Positions 1-5,954 of a stretch of 7,202 nt of DNA are shown here, one piece after another (position 1 is the stretch's first letter; each line of letters begins with the position of its first letter). Below the pieces are notes generated by a model. It saw nothing but the letters and a program-made list of their open reading frames with translations. It was not told the DNA's origin and did no database searches. The DNA is from Nitrospirota bacterium (lineage in GTDB: Bacteria; Nitrospinota; Nitrospinia; Nitrospinales; Nitrospinaceae), in the NCBI GenBank assembly GCA_003229345.1, contig QIDN01000469.1, positions 1-7,202 on the forward strand, written 5' to 3'. The translations under genes and the position numbers were made by a program.

Positions 1-1022
1 AATCGGTTGCGTTGTTTCCAGGTTGCATTAAATATTTTTTCCGCTTCGATCAGGTTGCCGGTTTTCAGGAGACTCCAGGCTAATCCGTTGCGGGCGTCCA
101 GGTTATGAGCGACTTCTTGAGGCAGGCTTTGAAAAGCGGCCAACGCTCTTTTGAAAAGTTTTTTGCGGTAAAGGCGCCAGGCTTCTTCAAGTGCCGGGTA
201 ATGTTCCGGTTGATCCTCCGGAAACACCGACAACATGCTGCGATAACGGGGAGCTTCGATATCGAGGGTGAACAGGGACGCGACTCGAATGTGTGAAGGT
301 GCCACCTCCACCGGTTTGCCGGGCAAGCCTTGTCGCCATTGTTCCCATTGTTCTTCGAGATCGTCCCGCTCTCCGAATAGATATATTTTGTTGAAATGAA
401 ATTGTGCGGCTTTCTCCCTGGCGAGGAAGAGATTGCAAAAGCCAAGGCCCTTGTGGGCTTCATATGAATCGGGTGACAGGGATTCCGCCTGCTTGAATTT
501 TTCCAGAGCCCGCTCATAAAATTTCATCGCGACATAGGACCATCCCATCCCGATCAACGGTTCCGCTTCCTTTGGAAAATGAGTGTGAGCACTTTCAAAT
601 GAGATGAGGGCTTTGTCGTATCGCTTTTGAAAAAAATAAGCCCAGGGCAGAAGCCGGACGGTCGTGGGATTGTCAGGTGATGCTATCAATGATTTTTTGA
701 GATAGTACTCCGCTACTTCAAATTGATTGGCTTTGAATTGTTCGATGGCGAATTCGAGATCCAATTGGGATTTTGGGGCGCTGGTCTCCGGGCGCTTAGG
801 AGCGGGATGCACCACGAGCGGCTCCTCGATTCTGACTTCAGGTTTGGCAGGGGTGGCGGGCTTCTCGACCGGCTGCTCGGCTGTGACCTTGGGTTTCTCG
901 AAACGCTGGGCGATGGTTGCCTTGCGTTTGCCAGGGGTAGTGGATGCACTTTGGCAACCCCATCCGCCCAGCAGTAGTATTAGGACGCTATATGCCACAG
1001 GTTTTTGATACAATGTCAGCAT
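1..1022 (-). CDS. Secreted TPR-repeat protein, probable lipoprotein (3' end outside window)
   Basis: An open frame of 340 codons runs without a stop from the ATG at 1022 to the left edge, so the C-terminus is missing. The N-terminus has a hydrophobic stretch (about residues 9-20) ending in GGWGC, so Cys23 is a candidate lipidation site; the tryptophan makes the lipobox imperfect. Residues 24-85 are a low-complexity linker rich in Pro, Lys and Glu. From about residue 86 there are helical pairs of tetratricopeptide type, for example RYDKALISFESAHTHFP, YERALEKFKQAESLSPDS and, near the edge, a stretch around residues 309-333 (GLAWSLLKTGNLIEAEKIF). TPRs mediate protein-protein contacts, so an envelope scaffold or assembly role is inferred; the partner is unknown. 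An in-frame ATG at 1055 would add 11 residues with more positive charge. Neither start has a clear ribosome binding site; I prefer 1022 because it gives a 23-residue signal of usual length. The gene diverges from the SUMF1-like lipoprotein gene. Confidence 0.8.
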   Translation of the reverse strand, partial: MLTLYQKPVAYSVLILLLGGWGCQSASTTPGKRKATIAQRFEKPKVTAEQPVEKPATPAKPEVRIEEPLVVHPAPKRPETSAPKSQLDLEFAIEQFKANQFEVAEYYLKKSLIASPDNPTTVRLLPWAYFFQKRYDKALISFESAHTHFPKEAEPLIGMGWSYVAMKFYERALEKFKQAESLSPDSYEAHKGLGFCNLFLAREKAAQFHFNKIYLFGERDDLEEQWEQWRQGLPGKPVEVAPSHIRVASLFTLDIEAPRYRSMLSVFPEDQPEHYPALEEAWRLYRKKLFKRALAAFQSLPQEVAHNLDARNGLAWSLLKTGNLIEAEKIFNATWKQRNR

Positions 1023-1061
1023 TCTTAAAGTAGGGAAGCAGGATTTTCGAGTCATATCTTC

Positions 1062-1096
1062 ATATCGGCATAATTTTCAAATATTTTAGCCGATAT
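1062..1096. repeat. Perfect 8-bp inverted repeat in divergent intergenic region
   Basis: ATATCGGC at 1062-1069 is matched by its exact reverse complement GCCGATAT at 1089-1096, with a 19-base AT-rich centre. It lies just upstream of the minus-strand TPR gene and about 115 bp before the SUMF1-like gene. No tract of Ts follows, so it does not look like a terminator. A regulator binding site shared by the two divergent genes is the natural guess, but that is inference. I found no convincing -35/-10 pair for either gene in this 187-bp gap. Confidence 0.4.
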
Positions 1097-1209
1097 AGGT
1101 ATGGAATCCGGTTTAATTTTATTTTTCCCGAGTTCTGAAAGAAATAGTAAAATTCAGCATTTATGGGTATGATGCCCTCTTTTCAATTTTAAGGTGAAAT
1201 TCAGGACCA

Positions 1210-2160
1210 ATGAGCGTTTTCAGGATAATCGGGATTCTATTACTGCTGGCCCTGCCCATGGGTTGCTCCCAGTGCAATAACGGGAAAGAAGCGGATCAGG
1301 CACCTTCTATTTCCGAGATAGAGGGAGTGGACGGCGATAATGAGCCGACCTCGCCCCAGGGTGTCGTTTCTTTCGAATTGACGGAGGAAGATAAGGCCAA
1401 AGCAAAACAGGCTCCCGAGGGCATGGTGTTCATCAAGGGTGGATGCTTCACGATGGGCAACGATAATGCCCAAGCCGATGAGAAATATGAGCACGAAGTG
1501 TGCCTCGAAGATTTTTATATGGACCGGTACGAAATGACCCAGGCCCGTTGGGAAAAAGTCATGGGTTTCAATCCCTCGAAAAACAACAAAGCCGATCAAC
1601 CGGTCGAGCAGGTCAATTATCACGACATCCAGCAGTTTATAGAGAAGTCCGGCGGTGCCTGCCGTTTGCCGACGGAAGCGGAATGGGAATACGCCGCACG
1701 AGGACACGCCAAGACCCGCTATTTCTGGGGCAACGTCATGGACGGCGCCTACGCCTGGTTCGAGGATAACTCGGATAAAACCACCCACCCGGTAGGCCAG
1801 AAAAAACCCAATCAGTTTGGCCTGCACGACATGATGGGGAACGTCTGGGAATGGGTGGAGGACTGGTACAGCCCGTATTATGTCGGTAGCAAGGAAACCA
1901 ATCCTACCGGACCGAAAGAAGGCGAGAACAAAGTGATTCGTGGCGGATCGTTCAACTCATCCGCCGGGGCTCTACGGATCACCAACCGCACCTGGCTGAA
2001 CCCCAAAAACCGGGTGTTCTCGAAAGTCGCGACCTACGGCGGTAGTGTCGACGAAATGTTCAATTTCATCGGCTTCCGTTGCGCTAAATCCATCATCGCC
2101 CCACCTACCGAAACATCTCCCATCACCACCACAGAAAAAGATAAACCTGCTGAAGGATAA
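1210..2160 (+). CDS. SUMF1/FGE-sulfatase-domain protein, probable lipoprotein, without FGE catalytic cysteines
   Basis: This 316-residue protein starts with a short signal (hydrophobic residues 5-17) ending PMGC at Cys19, probably a lipoprotein site though the lipobox is imperfect. A linker to about residue 68 is followed by a full formylglycine-generating-enzyme-like domain: GMVFIKGGCFTMG (71-83), RLPTEAEWEYAARG (152-165), FGLHDMMGNVWEWVEDWY (203-220), RGGSF (244-248) and GFRCA (288-292). In true FGEs the RGGSF motif is followed by two active-site cysteines five residues apart. Here that segment reads NSSAGALRITNR, with none, so sulfatase activation is unlikely. Members of this kind are widespread and mostly act as binding or scaffold domains, or have no known function. 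The segment between the NR motif and GFRCA (about 261-287) is long for the family, and a Thr/Pro-rich tail follows. ATG at 1210 is preceded by AGGA at close spacing. The neighbouring divergent TPR gene also encodes a secreted protein, so an envelope partnership is possible. Confidence 0.88.
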   Translation: MSVFRIIGILLLLALPMGCSQCNNGKEADQAPSISEIEGVDGDNEPTSPQGVVSFELTEEDKAKAKQAPEGMVFIKGGCFTMGNDNAQADEKYEHEVCLEDFYMDRYEMTQARWEKVMGFNPSKNNKADQPVEQVNYHDIQQFIEKSGGACRLPTEAEWEYAARGHAKTRYFWGNVMDGAYAWFEDNSDKTTHPVGQKKPNQFGLHDMMGNVWEWVEDWYSPYYVGSKETNPTGPKEGENKVIRGGSFNSSAGALRITNRTWLNPKNRVFSKVATYGGSVDEMFNFIGFRCAKSIIAPPTETSPITTTEKDKPAEG

Positions 2161-2230
2161 TTGTAGAAATCCCTCCTGCGAATTTAAAATTGTCCTGTTT
2201 TCACGCCAATAAATGAGAAGTGAAGAATAC

Positions 2231-2257
2231 TTGACAGGTGGTGTCAAATTTGTCACC
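2231..2257 (+). promoter_or_regulatory. Toxin-antitoxin promoter -35 box embedded in overlapping palindromes (candidate operator)
   Basis: A consensus -35 hexamer TTGACA lies at 2231-2236. It forms an inverted repeat with TGTCAA at 2242-2247 (5-base centre). It also overlaps a second palindrome, GGTGTCAAATTTGTCACC at 2240-2257, where 8 of 9 base pairs match. Together these give three TTGWCA half-sites in 27 bp, ending 8 bp before the toxin start codon. Toxin-antitoxin complexes of this family typically repress their own promoter by binding such palindromes, so this is the probable operator. No good -10 box sits at the proper distance from TTGACA, so the exact promoter is unresolved. Confidence 0.5.
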
Positions 2258-2265
2258 ATTGGGCC

Positions 2266-2613
2266 ATGAGCTTGATTTCGAGGCCCATATCATGGATTAA
2301 AGCGGCCAAAAAAGAGTTTGAGAAATTCCCACAAGGGGTAAAGCAAGAAGTTTTTGAAGCCCTGACCATCGCCGCCGAAGGACGAAAGAGTGACAGCGCC
2401 AAACCCATGAAAGGTCTGGGACCGGGTGTTTTTGAAATTGCCCTGAAATATAGGGCCGATGCCTACCGGGCCATATACGCCGTCCAAATTGAAGAAGCGA
2501 TTTGGGTGATTCACGCTTTTAAGAAGAAATCCAAAACCGGGATCAAAACTCCTAAACAAGAGATTGATCTGGTAAGGCAAAGGATAAAAGCCGTAAAGGA
2601 GATGTTAAAATGA
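2266..2613 (+). CDS. Type II toxin, phage-derived Gp49-like/HigB (RelE/ParE superfamily)
   Basis: This 115-residue basic protein has the hallmarks of the Gp49-like/HigB toxin family (PF05973 type): MKGLGPGVFEIALKYRADAY (residues 48-67), a central beta-strand with YRAIYAV, then IWVIHAFKKKSKTGIKTP (79-96) and a C-terminal helix ending in Lys. Related toxins are ribosome-dependent mRNA endonucleases that halt translation when released from their antitoxin; whether this one cleaves mRNA is inferred from the family. It is the first gene of the pair, as in higBA, and its TGA stop overlaps the antitoxin ATG by 4 bp (ATGA), implying translational coupling. The start at 2266 has no strong ribosome binding site, which may keep toxin synthesis low. 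The reading frame is intact and of normal length. Confidence 0.88.
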   Translation: MSLISRPISWIKAAKKEFEKFPQGVKQEVFEALTIAAEGRKSDSAKPMKGLGPGVFEIALKYRADAYRAIYAVQIEEAIWVIHAFKKKSKTGIKTPKQEIDLVRQRIKAVKEMLK

Positions 2614-2948
2614 CCAAGAAAGAAAAAATAGAGCTGGTGCATGGGAGCGGGAACGTCTTTCGTGACTTTGGTGATCCAAACGCAGACATTGAACAGCTAA
2701 AAGCGATTCTTGCCGCGAAAATCATCGGCATCCTGGATGACCGCAAGCTTTCCACCCGCAAGGCGGAGAAGGAAACCGGCGTACCTCACGCGGATTTTGT
2801 CCGCATCCGCAAACCCGAGTTAAAACGGTTTACCGTAGATCGCCTGATCGGCATCCTAAACAAGCTGGATCGGCAAGTGGACGTGAAAGTTAAAGTTCGG
2901 CGGCGTATCCATAAAAAAGCTAGCGGAGAAGCAACCGTAAACGCTTGA
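2610..2948 (+). CDS. XRE-family antitoxin (HTH) of the HigB-like toxin
   Basis: This 112-residue protein contains a helix-turn-helix of the XRE class (HTH_37-like) over roughly residues 28-90: an N-terminal segment VFRDFGDPNAD typical of this antitoxin family, a helix around KAILAAKIIGILDD, the turn STRKAEKETGVPHADFVRI, and a helix TVDRLIGILNKL. A basic tail (VKVKVRRRIHKK) follows. The expected role is to bind and neutralise the upstream toxin and to repress the operon at the palindromes before it. Its ATG lies inside the toxin's last codons (4-bp overlap), so the two are translated together. A purine-rich GGAGATG precedes the start and can serve as ribosome binding site. It ends 19 bp from the convergent Fur gene, with no visible terminator between them. 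Confidence 0.88.
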   Translation: MTKKEKIELVHGSGNVFRDFGDPNADIEQLKAILAAKIIGILDDRKLSTRKAEKETGVPHADFVRIRKPELKRFTVDRLIGILNKLDRQVDVKVKVRRRIHKKASGEATVNA

Positions 2949-2967
2949 AAATTTTTAAAAGGCGGGG

Positions 2968-3396
2968 TTACCGGCACTCTTTGCAGATGCCGAACATGTC
3001 GAGTTTGTGGGTGGTCATTTCGAAGCCGTGTTCCTTGGCCACTTCTTCCTGCAACTTTTCGATCATGGAATTTCGGAATTCGATGATCTTGCCGCACTGG
3101 GTGCAGATCATGTGATCGTGGTGGGCGTGGTGGTAGTTGTGTTCGTAGCGTTTCTGGCCGTCACCGAAATCCAGTTCGGCGGCGAGTCCGCTTTCGGTCA
3201 ATAGAGCGAGGGTTCGGTACACTGTGGCCAGGCCGATCTTCGGCTCTTTGGTTGAAACTATTTTGTAAAGTTCTTCGGCACTGAGGTGTTCTTCACTGGC
3301 GAGAAACGCTTCCAGCACCGCGCGTCTTTGTTTGGTGATTTTCAGATTGTGCTGGGTAATATAATTTTCAAGAACTTCGTATTCTTCAGCGGCCAT
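2968..3396 (-). CDS. fur: Fur-family metal-dependent transcriptional regulator
   Basis: This 142-residue protein is a complete Fur-family repressor. The N-terminal winged helix includes the recognition region KIGLATVYRTLALLTESG (residues 53-70). The dimerisation domain carries the His-rich metal site HHAHHDH (89-95), and four cysteines for a structural zinc: CTQC (98-101) and CKEC (138-141). The stretch CGKIIEFRNSMIEKLQ aligns with E. coli Fur (CGKVIEFSDDSIEARQ), including the Glu of the regulatory site. This favours an iron-type Fur over PerR or Zur, though the subtype cannot be settled from sequence alone. The role would be iron-dependent repression of uptake and stress genes. The start at 3396 is supported by AGGGAGG at 3401-3407, four bases upstream, the best ribosome binding site in the window, and by its own promoter. 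It follows hisS after an 86-bp gap and converges on the toxin-antitoxin pair. Confidence 0.93.
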   Translation of the reverse strand: MAAEEYEVLENYITQHNLKITKQRRAVLEAFLASEEHLSAEELYKIVSTKEPKIGLATVYRTLALLTESGLAAELDFGDGQKRYEHNYHHAHHDHMICTQCGKIIEFRNSMIEKLQEEVAKEHGFEMTTHKLDMFGICKECR

Positions 3397-3418
3397 AAAA
3401 CCTCCCTAGGAACTAAAA

Positions 3419-3446
3419 TTTATCATGGAGGTTCCACACGAGTCAA
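3419..3446 (-). promoter_or_regulatory. Probable promoter of the Fur gene
   Basis: On the minus strand, TTGACT (3446-3441) and GATAAA (3424-3419) are separated by 16 bp, matching the sigma70-type -35 (5/6) and -10 (4/6). Transcription would start near 3412, giving a short leader that contains the AGGGAGG ribosome binding site. Inverted repeats flank the -10 box: AACCTCC (3399-3405) with GGAGGTT (3427-3433), and GGAAC (3409-3413) with GTTCC (3431-3435). These could hold an autoregulatory site, but the match to a classical Fur box is poor. Confidence 0.5.
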
Positions 3447-3482
3447 TCCATCATTTTAGGTCCGCAATTCCCCAGCAGGCTT

Positions 3483-4754
3483 TTATTCAAATGACTTAAG
3501 CCGGGATTGCACTGCTTCCGCCAAAGTATTCGCAGCCACTTCCCATTGCTCGCCGCCATCCATATTTTTCAATACGTATTGCTTGCTTTTGATTTCATCA
3601 TCTCCAATGATGAGCGTAAATCGGCTGGCCAATTTATTGGCTTTGCGCATCTGGCTTTTCATGCTCCCGCCTTCGATCTCACGCTCCACATACAGACCCA
3701 CAGCCCGTAGTTGATGGGTGATGGGGAAAGCTAATTTTTGTGCCTCCTCACCCAGGCAAACCAGATAGATGTCGGGCCGTTGTCCCAAACCTTGAAGTTT
3801 TTCTTCCGGAAGAATCGAGATCAGGCGCTCCATACCCAGGGCGAAGCCGAAGCAGGGGGTAGGGGGGCCATCGAAATCTTCCACCAATGAATCATAGCGG
3901 CCACCCCCACAGACGGCGTTTTGCGATCCCAGTCCGGTTTTTGCAACTACTTCAAATGTGGTTTTGTTGTAATAATCAAGGCCGCGCACGATTTGATCGT
4001 TGATGATATAAGGGGTGTTGATCGCATCCAGAAATTTTCGGACTTGCTCAAAATCATCTTCGCATTGAGAGCAAAGATGGTCCTTGATCTTGGGAAGGTC
4101 TTTGGCAATTTCACCATCGCGCGGCACCTTGCAGTCGAGGACTCTTAATGGATTCCGTTCGTAGCGTTGGTTGCAGTTGGTGCAGAGTTCCTGCAAGTGG
4201 GGTTGGATGGCAGACTTGAGGATTTCGCGATATTGCGGTCGGCACTCTTTACATCCCAATGAGTTGATCTGGAGTTCGAGATCGTTCAGACCCAGTTCCT
4301 TGAAAAACTCAATGAGCATCGTCATCACTTCGGCATCGATTGCGGGACTGGGTGATCCCATCGCTTCCACTCCGATCTGGTAAAACTGGCGGAATCGTCC
4401 CGCCTGCGGCCGTTCATAGCGGAACATGGGGCCGAAGTAATACAGCTTGGTCAAGGGATTCTGACCGTGCATTTTGTGTTCGATGTAGGACCGCACGACC
4501 GAAGCGGTGCCTTCCGGCCGGAGGGTGATCTCCTCGCCTCCTTTATCCTTGAAGGTGTACATTTCTTTTTCGACAATGTCCGTAGTATCGCCGATGCTTC
4601 TTTTGAACAGGTTGGTGTATTCAAAAATAGGGAGCCGGATTTCCTTGAAGCCGTATCGGGAAAATATCTGGTGAGCTACGGACTCCACCCATTGCCATTT
4701 TTCAATTTCTCCAGGCAGGATGTCTTTGACGCCTTTGATGCTTTTGATTTTCAT
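3483..4754 (-). CDS. hisS: Histidyl-tRNA synthetase
   Basis: This 423-residue class IIa aminoacyl-tRNA synthetase charges tRNA-His with histidine in the cytoplasm. Length is normal. All expected parts are visible: N-terminal KGVKDILPGE (8-16), motif 1 region around GFKEIRLPIFE (35-45), motif 2 FRYERPQAGRFRQFYQIGVE (111-130), the histidine-specific HisA motif VRGLDYYNKTTFE (256-268), motif 3 GFALGMERL (303-311), and a C-terminal anticodon-binding domain with GGSMKSQMRKANKLASRF (362-379). The mid domain has cysteines in CxxC pairs at 168/171, 191/194 and 228/231, plus Cys208, which might hold a metal. Start ATG 4754 gives the standard N-terminus but lacks a clear ribosome binding site. The fbp gene ends 31 bp upstream on the same strand, so hisS is probably expressed from the fbp transcript. 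That gap contains a small palindrome, ATTCAATTTTGAAT (4766-4779). Confidence 0.97.
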   Translation of the reverse strand: MKIKSIKGVKDILPGEIEKWQWVESVAHQIFSRYGFKEIRLPIFEYTNLFKRSIGDTTDIVEKEMYTFKDKGGEEITLRPEGTASVVRSYIEHKMHGQNPLTKLYYFGPMFRYERPQAGRFRQFYQIGVEAMGSPSPAIDAEVMTMLIEFFKELGLNDLELQINSLGCKECRPQYREILKSAIQPHLQELCTNCNQRYERNPLRVLDCKVPRDGEIAKDLPKIKDHLCSQCEDDFEQVRKFLDAINTPYIINDQIVRGLDYYNKTTFEVVAKTGLGSQNAVCGGGRYDSLVEDFDGPPTPCFGFALGMERLISILPEEKLQGLGQRPDIYLVCLGEEAQKLAFPITHQLRAVGLYVEREIEGGSMKSQMRKANKLASRFTLIIGDDEIKSKQYVLKNMDGGEQWEVAANTLAEAVQSRLKSFE

Positions 4755-4785
4755 AAATCGGTCTGATTCAATTTTGAATAGGAGA

Positions 4786-5778
4786 TTATTTTTTGAGGAA
4801 TCGGCTAGCCAGATCCACCTCGCGGGTGCTTCCGATGAAGAGAGGAGTCCTTTGATGGATATCTGTGGGTTTGATGTCCAGAATACGGGTTTGTCCGTCC
4901 GTCGCCTTACCTCCGGCGTGTTCGACTATAAATGCCAGCGGTGCCGCCTCGAAGGCATAGCGCAATTTTCCTTTAGGATTTTCCTGGTCGCCCGGGTACA
5001 TGAAAATTCCACCCTTGAGAAGCGTGCGGTGAAAGTCCGAAACGAGAGAACCGATGTATCTTAGCTTGTAAGGCCTCTGGGTTTCCTTGTCTCTTTCTTT
5101 CATGTAGTCGACGAGATTTTTCTGGGATTTTTCCCAAGTTTCAATATTGCCCTCGTTGATACTGTAAGTGGCACCCGATTCCGGAATCTTAATATCGCCG
5201 TGCGACAGGAAAAACTCCCCCAGTGACGGATCGAGTGTGAATCCATGAACACCTTCGCCGGAAGTGTAAACGAACATCGTACTGGAACCGTAAACAATGT
5301 AGCCGGATGCCACTTGTTGCGACCCTTTTTGCAGTAAATCGTCGTCGGTTACTTCCTTGCCGGGGCTTTGCTTGCGGTAGATGGAAAAAATGGTGCCGAT
5401 GCTGACGTTGACGTCGATGTTGGAAGAACCGTCCAGCGGGTCCATCGTGAAAACATATTTGCCCGCCTGATTCGGGGGAATGATCACCGGTTTGTCATAT
5501 TCCTCCGAGGTGATGGCGCAAATGAGACCGGAGTTTCCCAGTAATTTGGTGAAAATTTCATTGGCGTATTCATCCAGTTTTTGGACCTCTTCACCCTGGA
5601 TGTTGACCCGGCCCGTCAATCCCAGGATATTTTCTCCCAAGCCCGCGTTATTCACCTGTAGGGAGACAAACTTGGCCGCCACCAGAATTTCCATCATCAG
5701 GCTGGTGAATTCCCCGGTCGCTCCTTCGGCCATATTCTGGCGTCGCCGCAGATGTTGAATAAGCGTGATTCGTTCCAT
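4786..5778 (-). CDS. fbp: Fructose-1,6-bisphosphatase, class I
   Basis: This 330-residue enzyme hydrolyses fructose 1,6-bisphosphate to fructose 6-phosphate and phosphate, the committed step of gluconeogenesis and a Calvin-cycle step in autotrophs. Class I features are intact: the N-terminal LIQHLRRRQNMAEGATGEFT, metal-binding ICAITSEEYDKP (86-97, Glu92/93), DPLDGSSNIDVNVSIGTIF (113-131, Asp113 and Asp116), the substrate region RYIGSLVSDFHRTLLKGGIF (240-259), and the family signature KLRYAFEAAPLAF (271-283) with metal ligand Glu277. Length is normal for the bacterial type. ATG at 5778 gives the family N-terminus; AAGAAAG some 7 bases upstream is a weak ribosome binding site. It is the first gene of a probable fbp-hisS transcript with a promoter at 5841-5869, divergent from xerD. 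Carbon fixation cannot be concluded from this gene alone. Confidence 0.97.
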   Translation of the reverse strand: MERITLIQHLRRRQNMAEGATGEFTSLMMEILVAAKFVSLQVNNAGLGENILGLTGRVNIQGEEVQKLDEYANEIFTKLLGNSGLICAITSEEYDKPVIIPPNQAGKYVFTMDPLDGSSNIDVNVSIGTIFSIYRKQSPGKEVTDDDLLQKGSQQVASGYIVYGSSTMFVYTSGEGVHGFTLDPSLGEFFLSHGDIKIPESGATYSINEGNIETWEKSQKNLVDYMKERDKETQRPYKLRYIGSLVSDFHRTLLKGGIFMYPGDQENPKGKLRYAFEAAPLAFIVEHAGGKATDGQTRILDIKPTDIHQRTPLFIGSTREVDLASRFLKK

Positions 5779-5840
5779 ATGGGTCTTTCTTGTGGATGGT
5801 CGATCGAGAAGATGAATGATTCAGCTGACAGGCTGGCGTG

Positions 5841-5869
5841 ATTCTAACTGATTTAATTATTTTCGGCAA
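5841..5869 (-). promoter_or_regulatory. Probable promoter of fbp (and hisS)
   Basis: On the minus strand, TTGCCG (5869-5864) and TAGAAT (5846-5841) are separated by 17 bp, a 4/6 and 5/6 match to sigma70-type boxes at ideal spacing. Transcription would begin near 5834, leaving an untranslated leader of about 55 bases before the fbp ATG. It is the best candidate promoter for fbp in this divergent region. Confidence 0.5.
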
Positions 5870-5894
5870 ATTTTCCTGGATGCTGATAATTTCA

Positions 5895-5923
5895 TTGATT
5901 ATTCGGTGAATTTATCATAAATT
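5895..5923 (+). promoter_or_regulatory. Possible promoter of xerD
   Basis: TTGATT (5895-5900) and TAAATT (5918-5923) are 17 bp apart, each a 4/6 match to sigma70-type boxes. If used, transcription starts near 5930. That rules out the upstream TTG at 5925 as start codon and favours ATG 5955. The region is very AT-rich, so chance matches are likely. It overlaps the palindrome at 5910-5933. Confidence 0.35.
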
Positions 5924-5933
5924 ATTGATAAAT
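5910..5933. repeat. Perfect 8-bp inverted repeat over the putative xerD promoter
   Basis: ATTTATCA at 5910-5917 pairs exactly with TGATAAAT at 5926-5933 across an 8-base centre. The element covers the putative -10 box and transcription start of xerD, where a repressor could block transcription. Its AT-rich arms are loosely reminiscent of Fur-box half-sites, and the same octamer also overlaps the Fur gene's -10 region (3418-3425). A functional link is speculative. Confidence 0.4.
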
Positions 5934-5954
5934 AAACCTTTATCTGGTTTTGAG

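Noticed and set aside
80..517. Minus-strand open frame of 145 codons with an ATG
   Set aside because: It lies out of frame inside the TPR gene, whose 340-codon frame shows real TPR motifs; the composition of the 145-codon product is not protein-like.
1140..1175. Promoter for the SUMF1-like gene using TATGAT (1168-1173) or TAAAAT (1148-1153)
   Set aside because: Neither -10-like hexamer has a reasonable -35 box at 16-18 bp spacing.
1240..1827. Minus-strand open frame of 195 codons opposite the SUMF1-like gene
   Set aside because: The plus-strand product carries all SUMF1-domain motifs; the antisense product shows no recognisable domain and has no ribosome binding site, so it is a mirror frame.
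2949..2967. Bidirectional terminator between antitoxin and Fur genes
   Set aside because: The 19-bp gap has A/T runs but no stable stem; only a short AAAATTTT self-complement is visible.
4720..5064. Plus-strand open frame of 114 codons spanning the fbp-hisS junction
   Set aside because: It runs antisense to two well-supported enzymes and shows no motifs or start signals.
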